Assembly: GCA_964615565.1 (NCBI GenBank)
Contig: CAZTPC010000012.1
Span: forward strand, 1 to 29,357
Length of the DNA: 29,357 nucleotides
Reading direction: 5' to 3'
Origin: CAZTPC01 sp964615565
GTDB lineage: Bacteria > Patescibacteriota > Saccharimonadia > Saccharimonadales > AWTP1-31
Shown: positions 22,088 to 27,832 of the stretch, in pieces
Layout of the letters: each line of letters starts with the position of its first letter
How positions within the stretch are numbered: the stretch's first letter is position 1
The notes under the pieces: model-generated
Told to the model about the DNA's origin: nothing
What the model saw: the letters and a program-made list of their open reading frames with translations, nothing else
Database searches by the model: none
Program-made: the position numbers and the translations under genes

Positions 22088-22729
22088 CTAGGCTGCGGGC
22101 TTGGATTGGGTGAAGTAGTTGATCTCGTTGACGATATCAAGAAGCGCTTGTGCACGTACTTTTTCGTCACTGATCTCTTTCGCTGCAGCATAGGCGGCTT
22201 GGATAAGAGATTGATCATCTGATGCCTGGATAAGCATCATGGTTGTTCGAAACTTCTCCTCTGGAGATTGGTCTAGTTGGCTGAGTAGTGGGGAAAGGTT
22301 CTGAAGAGCGTCTTGCTTGATCGACAATAGGTCGCCGCTACCTTCGGTTGCTGGAGCAGCTGGAGTGCTAGGGGCAAGTGTTGATACATCAAACGGAGTT
22401 GTGCTGTCGCTAACAGGTGCTGGATCAGCTGGGAGGGAGATACCAGAAGAAAGATCAGGAACAGCTGTAGGCTCCTCTACAGGCAGAGCTGGAGTGCTAG
22501 CTGCAATTGGATCTGCAGGTAGTGAAGCATCTGGAACTGGCGCAGCTATAGGATCGCTAACGAGGGGTGTAGCGTTAAAGCTTTGATCGGCAACAGGTGC
22601 ACTTGGTGTTACTGTATCTGCCGGTACTGCTGGTGCAGCGGTAGTGTCAACAGCCGGCGCAGATGTATCTGCTGGAACTGGCGCTGTTGTTGCTGCAGCC
22701 TGTTGATTTTGATCGTTGTTATCGAACAT
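22088..22729 (-). CDS. low-complexity Ala/Pro/Asp/Thr protein with a helical C-terminal domain
   Basis: A 213-residue protein from the ATG at 22729 (MFDNNDQNQQ...). Residues about 10-135 are a long disordered stretch of Ala, Pro, Asp, Ser, Thr and Val with imprecise repeats of the form SLPADPIAAS. Residues about 135-213 form a helical domain (LLSIKQDALQNLSPLLSQLD..., EEKFRTTMMLIQASDDQ...). No signal peptide is seen. A GTG at 22735 is an alternative start, but the ATG follows the purine run GGGGTGGGA. The Thr/Pro content resembles the one-TM protein at 21063. Function unknown. Confidence 0.78.
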   Translation of the reverse strand: MFDNNDQNQQAAATTAPVPADTSAPAVDTTAAPAVPADTVTPSAPVADQSFNATPLVSDPIAAPVPDASLPADPIAASTPALPVEEPTAVPDLSSGISLPADPAPVSDSTTPFDVSTLAPSTPAAPATEGSGDLLSIKQDALQNLSPLLSQLDQSPEEKFRTTMMLIQASDDQSLIQAAYAAAKEISDEKVRAQALLDIVNEINYFTQSKPAA

Positions 22730-22818
22730 TCCCACCCCCGTGATTAGCCATATCTGGCTAGTTGTTTATAAATCTATAGCATAAGCATATCACAGGCCTA
22801 AACGCGGATGAAATGATT

Positions 22819-22824
22819 TATACT
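22819..22824 (+). promoter_or_regulatory. -10 TATACT close to the start at 22834
   Basis: TATACT ends nine bases before the ATG, followed by ACTAAAACAG. An in-frame ATG at 22813 lies upstream of the predicted RNA start. Confidence 0.6.
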
Positions 22825-22833
22825 AAAACAGTA

Positions 22834-23871
22834 ATGCTTGATGACTTAAAATATATTCACGAAAAAGATGCCCAGGATGCACTTGGCATCGCCTCTAAAC
22901 AACCAGAACAGTTGCTATACGATTTTGACCTTTCGGCATGGGCGCCAACAAAGCCATTCGCCAATATTGTATACGCCGGCATGGGTGGCTCAGCACTCGC
23001 AGCACTACTAAGTAGTTTATGGCCAGGCTACAGGGTACCGTTCGAGCTCTCGCGTCAGTACACAATTCCAGAGTACGTAGGGAAGAATACGTTGTTTATA
23101 GCCTCAAGCTACTCCGGTAACACCGAAGAAACTATAACGGCCATTACGGCTGCCGAGAAAAAAGGAGCTCATATTGTAGTGATAGCGGGCGGAGGCAAGC
23201 TGGTAGAGATAGCTAAAGACAAAGGCTATCACTGTATTGTTTTGCCAAAAGCCGAGCAGCCTCGCTACGCGGTGTTTTATAACCTCAAGGCAATTGTTCA
23301 GTTACTCGGTAAGGCTGATATGTTTGTCGACAATACGACAGAGGCAGAACTATCCAAAACGGCTGGTTTTTTGACTAACCACATCGCCAACCTTCTGCCT
23401 GATGTACCAACAGGCAAGAACCCAGCAAAGAAACTAGCCAAAGACTTAATGGGTAAGAGTATTGTGGTGTACGCCGGTGAATTCCTAGCTCCGGCCGCCT
23501 ATAAGTGGAAGATTAGCTTTAATGAGAATGCTAAGAACGTTGCTTGGCAGGGAACTTACCCAGAATTTAACCACAATGAATTTATTGGCTGGAGTTCTCA
23601 CCCGGTTCAGAAGCCATATGCCGTAGTTGACCTTCGGTCTTCTTTTGAGCACCCCAGAGTACAGAAGCGTTTTGAGCTGAGCGCTAAGTTGCTCTCTGGC
23701 AAGCGACCCGAACCTCATGTTGTCCAAGCCGAAGGCCAGACCCATCTGGAGCAGCTGTTGTGGACGGTTTTGATGGGTGACTTTACTTCGATTTATCTAG
23801 GTCTACTCAACGGCCTTAACCCGGCACCAGTGGAACTAGTAGAGAAGTTCAAGAGAGAACTGGGCGACTAA
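22834..23871 (+). CDS. bifunctional phosphoglucose/phosphomannose isomerase
   Basis: A 345-residue SIS-domain protein of the bifunctional PGI/PMI type, interconverting glucose-6-P or mannose-6-P with fructose-6-P at the entrance to glycolysis and nucleotide-sugar synthesis. GMGGSALAALLSS (the first sugar-binding loop) and SSYSGNTEETI (the second) are typical, and the C-terminal domain has LLSGKRPEPHVVQAEGQTHLEQLLW, a helix that completes the active site. The ATG at 22834 is preferred because the -10 box would exclude 22813. It lies divergent from the low-complexity gene and is followed by a PIG-L deacetylase with its own -10 box 27 bases later. Confidence 0.92.
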   Translation: MLDDLKYIHEKDAQDALGIASKQPEQLLYDFDLSAWAPTKPFANIVYAGMGGSALAALLSSLWPGYRVPFELSRQYTIPEYVGKNTLFIASSYSGNTEETITAITAAEKKGAHIVVIAGGGKLVEIAKDKGYHCIVLPKAEQPRYAVFYNLKAIVQLLGKADMFVDNTTEAELSKTAGFLTNHIANLLPDVPTGKNPAKKLAKDLMGKSIVVYAGEFLAPAAYKWKISFNENAKNVAWQGTYPEFNHNEFIGWSSHPVQKPYAVVDLRSSFEHPRVQKRFELSAKLLSGKRPEPHVVQAEGQTHLEQLLWTVLMGDFTSIYLGLLNGLNPAPVELVEKFKRELGD

Positions 23872-23886
23872 GCAGCCGGGTTACGG

Positions 23887-23892
23887 TACTAT
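23887..23892 (+). promoter_or_regulatory. -10-like TACTAT, leaderless
   Basis: Six bases before the ATG at 23899. No -35 is apparent. Confidence 0.4.
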
Positions 23893-23898
23893 AGGGGC

Positions 23899-24612
23899 AT
23901 GAATGTTAGCTCGCTTGGCACGATTCTTGGCGTTTGGGCACACCCAGACGACGAAACCTTTTGTGCCGGCGGACTACTGGCTGCAGCAGCAAGAACCGGA
24001 CAAAACGTTGCCTGCATTACGGCTACCAAGGGTGAAGGCGGCTCGCAGGATACTGAACGTTGGCCCAAGAAAAAAATGGGTAGCGTCCGCCAGAAAGAGC
24101 TAATGGCCGCCTTGAAAGTGCTGGGCATAACAGATCATCATTGGCTAGACTACGCCGATGGCAAGTGCGATCAGGTAGATGCCGAAGTTGCTGCAAAACA
24201 AATAGCCGAGCATATAGACAAGCATCAGCCCGATACAATTCTTACCTTTGGTCCGGACGGTTTAACGGGGCACAGTGATCATCAAGCCGTCTCAAAGTGG
24301 GTAGATAAGGCTGTTGATCAAGCTATACGCAAACCTGTGATATATCATGCTGTGCTGACGGTAGGGCAGTACAGAAAGTATCTTCAGGAAGCTGATGCTA
24401 AGCTCAATTTATTCTTCAATATCGATCAACCGCCACTTGTCCTCGAGGACGAATGCGACATATGTTTTACCTGTGATGATGAACTTTGCGACTGCAAACA
24501 GGCCGCCTTTGCAGCAATGCCTTCTCAATATGGAAAGATGATTGATGCGTTCGACCAGGAATATCTCAACGAGGCCTTCCGAATCGAAGCATTCGTTAAA
24601 GCTCGTGACTAG
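23899..24612 (+). CDS. PIG-L/LmbE family deacetylase
   Basis: A 237-residue PIG-L protein, a zinc-dependent family that removes acetyl groups from N-acetylglucosamine-type compounds, including GlcNAc-lipids or sugar precursors. The zinc motif AHPDDE is at residues 14-19, and GHSDHQAV supplies the second metal/active-site segment (HxDH). A cysteine-rich insert, ECDICFTCDDELCDC, lies in the C-terminal third and could bind another metal. There is no signal peptide, so it is cytoplasmic. Its stop is shared with that of carS-like gene in CTAG (24609-24612). Confidence 0.92.
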   Translation: MNVSSLGTILGVWAHPDDETFCAGGLLAAAARTGQNVACITATKGEGGSQDTERWPKKKMGSVRQKELMAALKVLGITDHHWLDYADGKCDQVDAEVAAKQIAEHIDKHQPDTILTFGPDGLTGHSDHQAVSKWVDKAVDQAIRKPVIYHAVLTVGQYRKYLQEADAKLNLFFNIDQPPLVLEDECDICFTCDDELCDCKQAAFAAMPSQYGKMIDAFDQEYLNEAFRIEAFVKARD

Positions 24613-25130
24613 ATTGGTTTGTCTTTGAGGCCGAGCAAGAAGCCGATGTACGTCAAAATTAAGTGCCCGCCGAAGTAAAAGATGATGACGGCGAGGTAAT
24701 CAGCAATGTCTAGACGTACGAAAATGAGGCCGAATAGCATGGAGCCTATCACGTAATCGAGCTGGTCAAATAGTAGCCAGCTGTCGCCAGATTTCACGCC
24801 ACGTTGTCGCTTAAAGAAGCTTTCGACGGCGTCACCTAAAAGAGCTCCAAAGCCTAGGGTTGCACCGATCAGAAAGTGCTCAAGCGGGCCACCGAACTGA
24901 TTGAGCAGGGGATAGAGAACTGAGCCAGTGATGCCGGCAACCAAGACTCCGGTTATGATGCCGCGCCAAGACTTGTTCTTGCCCAGCATTCGTTTGCCGC
25001 GGAACTTTTTACCCATATCAATAGGGGCAGTCCAGTTTTTTAGAATTGGAATTCGCTTAGCTAATATCGGGGCCACGTTGGCAAAGCCAGCGGGCAAGAA
25101 GAATAGAATTGCAAAGAGATAATGGTTCAT
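24609..25130 (-). CDS. CarS-like CDP-lipid synthase (DUF46)
   Basis: A 173-residue multi-pass membrane protein of the CarS/DUF46 family, which in archaea makes CDP-archaeol from CTP and a polar-lipid phosphate. Family signatures are APIDMGKKFRGKRMLGKNKSWRG (CTP/phosphate side), GFGALLGDAVESFFKRQRGVKSGDSW and FDQLDYVIGSMLFG. Five hydrophobic segments are visible. The ATG overlaps the stop of the PHP gene (25127-25130), so the three lipid-side genes are an operon. In a bacterium it probably activates a phosphatidate-type lipid with CTP; the natural substrate is inferred. Confidence 0.87.
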   Translation of the reverse strand: MNHYLFAILFFLPAGFANVAPILAKRIPILKNWTAPIDMGKKFRGKRMLGKNKSWRGIITGVLVAGITGSVLYPLLNQFGGPLEHFLIGATLGFGALLGDAVESFFKRQRGVKSGDSWLLFDQLDYVIGSMLFGLIFVRLDIADYLAVIIFYFGGHLILTYIGFLLGLKDKPI

Positions 25131-25780
25131 GTCTTTCGAGGTATCTTACCACGTAAACGATTAAGCTTGGGATACAACAGAGAAGAGAAGGGTGGACGAT
25201 TAGTAACAAGCCGCCCAACCTCCAGCTGCTTCACTAGATTCTTGGCATCGGGGGTTTTGGCAATGGTTGTGTAGCAACTGCCGAGACCTTTCTTCCCGTG
25301 AGCGTCGCTACTGGCAGCAACTTGCTTGCCATGGAGTCGAGCCCATGTTGCCGCCTGTGGGCCTTTGTTCTGAAAGAGCGCTCGTCCATTAAAAACTTCA
25401 ACTATATCTACTAGTACGGAAATGTCATCCAACACTGTTTTAGGTAGTCCTTTGCGGACAGTCTCAAAAGGATGGGGGATGTAGACTAGACCGCCCTGTT
25501 GTTTAATAGCCACGGCCGTTTCTTTGGCAGACAATTTTGGCTCTACTTTTTTACTCAAAAAAAGTCCAATAATCTCACCGTCGGTTGTGGTTACCTCTTG
25601 TCCGATGATGATCTTCGGGCCTAGCTGTTTACGGATCTTTTGGGCGGCATCTATGCTGTCGTGATCAGTAATTGCTATGAAATCGAGTCCACTAGCGAGA
25701 GCTGCTTTGTAGTCAGTGGCCACCAGGCTCCCGTCTGGTGAGCCATGGGAGTGTGAGTGTAGGTCGATGTTCATAGCCAT
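25127..25780 (-). CDS. PHP-domain phosphoesterase-like protein
   Basis: A 217-residue PHP-family protein. The N-terminal DLHSHSHGSPDGSLVATDY and FIAITDHDSIDAA are the first two metal-binding motifs, and AASSDAHGKKGLG near the C-terminus supplies the last His/Asp ligand. PHP enzymes are metal-dependent phosphoesterases or hydrolases acting on phosphorylated small molecules or nucleic acid. Situated between a CDP-alcohol phosphotransferase and a CarS-like gene, with a two-base gap and a 4-base overlap; a role in turnover of a phosphorylated lipid intermediate is inference. Confidence 0.88.
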   Translation of the reverse strand: MAMNIDLHSHSHGSPDGSLVATDYKAALASGLDFIAITDHDSIDAAQKIRKQLGPKIIIGQEVTTTDGEIIGLFLSKKVEPKLSAKETAVAIKQQGGLVYIPHPFETVRKGLPKTVLDDISVLVDIVEVFNGRALFQNKGPQAATWARLHGKQVAASSDAHGKKGLGSCYTTIAKTPDAKNLVKQLEVGRLVTNRPPFSSLLYPKLNRLRGKIPRKT

Positions 25781-25782
25781 GG

Positions 25783-26412
25783 TTATAAACGCTGCATTAT
25801 TGATCGAGCACGGCCAAGGGCAGTGAATAGGCTGACGATAGCAATAAAGACAACCGATATATCCATGCGATTAGCTAGTAATCCAAAAAAGAAGACAGTC
25901 ATGCGTACGTCGTATGTCATCAGACCTTCGCGGAAGGTCTGGTTGGTCTTGCCACCCTTTAATTTTTGCTTAGCCACCATCGCCTCGCCCCAGGCGTTTA
26001 CATAGCTAACTAGGAGCGATACACCACAAGCTGCGACTGCCCAGACGGCGTAATAGGCATGCGCTGTACCAATAAATGCGTAAGCTGCACCGATGTAGAC
26101 TAGGACTTCCTTGATCTTGTCAGTAATCGAATCCAAGAGCATACCCTTAGATGTGCTGCGGTCTTGTAGGCGGGCTAGGGGGCCATCGACCGCATCGAGC
26201 AGCCCGAATACAAACAGAAATCCGGCTGACCAGAAGTTATGCCTGGTCGCCACTAGAAACGCCAATGGGAAGTGCGCGACGAGACTGAGCACCGTAATGC
26301 TGTTAGGGGTGATTTTACTGCGGCTTATGACATCGAGAGTCTTAGCCAGCCTGGCTAACATAAAACGTATAAAATTGCGGATGAGATTAACAACTGACTG
26401 GAGTGCTTGCAT
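25783..26412 (-). CDS. CDP-alcohol phosphatidyltransferase
   Basis: A 209-residue membrane enzyme that joins a CDP-lipid with an alcohol, making phosphatidylglycerol-phosphate, phosphatidylinositol or a similar lipid. The diagnostic motif D-x2-DG-x2-AR-x8-G-x3-D-x3-D is complete: D73, D76, G77, A80, R81, G90, D94, D98. Six or so hydrophobic segments follow. The acceptor alcohol cannot be told from sequence. It is the first gene of a tight operon with PHP and CarS-like, so the CDP-lipid donor may come from the CarS-like enzyme. TATACT lies seven bases before its ATG. Confidence 0.93.
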   Translation of the reverse strand: MQALQSVVNLIRNFIRFMLARLAKTLDVISRSKITPNSITVLSLVAHFPLAFLVATRHNFWSAGFLFVFGLLDAVDGPLARLQDRSTSKGMLLDSITDKIKEVLVYIGAAYAFIGTAHAYYAVWAVAACGVSLLVSYVNAWGEAMVAKQKLKGGKTNQTFREGLMTYDVRMTVFFFGLLANRMDISVVFIAIVSLFTALGRARSIMQRL

Positions 26413-26419
26413 TAATCCT

Positions 26420-26451
26420 AGTATACCGTAGACCCTCGAACAGGGTATACT
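26420..26451. promoter_or_regulatory. divergent pair of leaderless -10 boxes
   Basis: Minus strand TATACT (26420-26425) ends seven bases before the ATG at 26412; plus strand TATACT (26446-26451) ends six bases before the ATG at 26458. The whole intergenic space is 45 bases, so each promoter's upstream region is the other gene's. Confidence 0.7.
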
Positions 26452-26457
26452 GGTCGC

Positions 26458-27132
26458 ATGGAACGGGTGCGTGTTGTACGAGGGCTTGTTGCTGCGGCCG
26501 CTATCAGCATTGTCTTGTATTTTGCCCGAGTTATCTTTTACGGTGACTACACTTTTGGCTATATGATCTGGAATCTCTTGCTGGCGGCCATACCATTCTT
26601 TATTGGTGTGGCGCTAATAGACCGGCTTCAAGGACGATTATGGAGTGAGCCTGCTAATCTGGCGCTAACCGTTTTGTGGTTGGGATTCTTGCCAAACAGT
26701 TTTTATATTGTCACCGACCTGATCCATATTGCCGAAGTCACCAGCAGGACAATCGTCTTCGACGCAGTCATGTTGCTGTCATTCACGATCGCTGGGCTGC
26801 TATACGGCTACGGCAGCGTAGTTATGGTGCACAGAGAGCTTCGTAAACGACATCGTAAGAACCGTGCAGATCTAGTGGTGACTGCCATCTTCTTAGCCTG
26901 TAGCTACGCGATCTATCTTGGCCGATACATGCGCTGGAATACTTGGGATGTAATCATCAACCCGGTTGGCCTTATCTCGAATGTCTTAGATAGCCTAGTC
27001 ATCCCAAGAGATGGAGCACCAATGCTCGAGACTACTTTGTTGTTCTTCGCTTTTCTAGGGTCATTCTACCTGGTTGCACTCTGGTTGTGGCCCGACGTAC
27101 TACATATCAAAAAAACTAGACGCAAGAACTAG
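26458..27132 (+). CDS. DUF1361-like membrane protein
   Basis: A 224-residue integral membrane protein with six or so hydrophobic segments. The family pattern is seen in MIWNLLLAAIPFFIG (residues 38-52), LWLGFLPNSFYIVTDLIHI, and YLGRYMRWNTWDVIINPVGL, all conserved in DUF1361 proteins, whose function is unknown. It is divergent from the lipid operon. Its basic tail (HIKKTRRKN) should be inside the cell. There is no terminator before the argS attenuator leader that starts 35 bases after its stop. Confidence 0.87.
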   Translation: MERVRVVRGLVAAAAISIVLYFARVIFYGDYTFGYMIWNLLLAAIPFFIGVALIDRLQGRLWSEPANLALTVLWLGFLPNSFYIVTDLIHIAEVTSRTIVFDAVMLLSFTIAGLLYGYGSVVMVHRELRKRHRKNRADLVVTAIFLACSYAIYLGRYMRWNTWDVIINPVGLISNVLDSLVIPRDGAPMLETTLLFFAFLGSFYLVALWLWPDVLHIKKTRRKN

Positions 27133-27161
27133 TTGCGTAGTGTCGGTAATTGTGTTTGTAT
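27133..27161 (+). promoter_or_regulatory. possible promoter of the argS attenuator leader
   Basis: TTGCGT (27133-27138), 17 bases, TTGTAT (27156-27161), six bases, ATG at 27168. The -10 is poor; TATACT at 27161-27166 ends just one base before the ATG and would place the RNA start after it. Confidence 0.4.
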
Positions 27162-27167
27162 ATACTT

Positions 27168-27233
27168 ATGGTAAAAACCTGTACAACAGTTAAATCTCTC
27201 CTCGAGAACCAATTCCGCCGCAGCCGTAGCTAA
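27168..27233 (+). CDS. argS operon leader peptide, Arg-rich end
   Basis: A 21-codon ORF that begins MVKTCTTVKSLLENQ and ends FRRSRS followed by TAA. Codons 17, 18 and 20 are CGC, CGC and CGT, all arginine, placed where a stalled ribosome would cover the first RNA segment of the attenuator at 27216-27308. It lies 35 bases after the DUF1361-like gene, ahead of GNAT-argS. There is no Shine-Dalgarno and the best promoter reading would make it leaderless. The coding of three Arg in the last five residues, in front of arginyl-tRNA synthetase, is a strong clue to its job. It is not expected to be a functional protein in itself. Confidence 0.72.
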   Translation: MVKTCTTVKSLLENQFRRSRS

Positions 27234-27308
27234 GGGGCGGCGCTCGAAAGTTGTATTAAAAGCCTTACGTACGCCCCACACCCTTAATCAAGGGACACGG
27301 GGCTTTTT
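27216..27308 (+). terminator. ribosome-dependent transcription attenuator of GNAT-argS
   Basis: Four RNA segments can pair in alternatives. Segment 1, CGCCGC (27216-27221, the two Arg codons), pairs with segment 2, GCGGCG (27237-27242). Segment 2, as GGGGCG (27234-27239), pairs with segment 3, CGCCCC (27272-27277): the antiterminator. Segment 3, GCCCC (27273-27277), pairs with segment 4, GGGGC (27299-27303), reinforced by CCCTT/AAGGG (27281-27285 with 27290-27294), and ends in TTTTTATTTT: the terminator. A ribosome stalled for lack of Arg-tRNA would mask segment 1 and free segment 2 to block the terminator; this mechanism is inference from the classic trp/his scheme. Confidence 0.75.
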
Positions 27309-27328
27309 ATTTTGTAAGGAACTAAGAA

Positions 27329-27832
27329 ATGAAACAAGTAACTATCGTCAGTAAGCACCATCCATTTGCCGTAGAAGCCGGCCATGAAGCGCTTACTGAC
27401 TTCTCTAATAGACCAGATGTGGACGTGATGCCACTTGCCGATACCGACTTTAAAGCTCAGACGATTGGGTACTGTGCGATAAGTTTGGAAGAATCAAGCA
27501 AAGGTGTATACGACCTAGGTAAGATCGTTGGATTTGCGACTCAGAAAGACACCGTTGAACATGATGGTACTGAATACGACTTGATCAGACATCTAACTAT
27601 ATTGCCAGGATGGCAGAAGTTCGGCTTCTCTGAGTTACTAGTCGGCAGAGTAACCGCAGGGTTATTGGACGCCGGTAGGGATAATATCGCCGCTGTAGTA
27701 AACGATGCCAGCAGCAAGGCGTTCGCCAAGAACGGCTTTGAACCGGTCGCCCCAATACTGGGACAAACCGGTGTGACAAAGATGCTCTATGTCTACTCTG
27801 GTGGCCAAGTGAAGGGCAAGCAGGTAAAATGA
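27329..27832 (+). CDS. GNAT-family N-acetyltransferase
   Basis: A 167-residue GNAT-like protein; the acetyl-CoA region is in LIRHLTILPGWQKFGFSELLVGRVTAGLL (about residues 89-117; compare Q/RxxGxG/A) and ends with the family's NDASSKAFAKNGF. Substrate unknown. A good ribosome site, TAAGGAA, precedes the ATG. It is the first gene of the attenuated operon and overlaps argS by four bases (ATGA, 27829-27832), so it is translationally coupled to the synthetase. A role connected with Arg or tRNA-Arg would fit the pairing but is only suggested by position. Confidence 0.85.
   Translation: MKQVTIVSKHHPFAVEAGHEALTDFSNRPDVDVMPLADTDFKAQTIGYCAISLEESSKGVYDLGKIVGFATQKDTVEHDGTEYDLIRHLTILPGWQKFGFSELLVGRVTAGLLDAGRDNIAAVVNDASSKAFAKNGFEPVAPILGQTGVTKMLYVYSGGQVKGKQVK

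Noticed and set aside
22745..22760. TAGCCA/TGGCTA inverted repeat upstream of the gene at 22088-22729
   Set aside because: Only six pairs with a four-base loop in a leader; too short to call an operator.
27161..27166. TATACT as the -10 of the argS leader
   Set aside because: It ends one base before the leader ATG, so the RNA would start after it. The TTGCGT-17-TTGTAT reading is geometrically better, although its -10 is poor.
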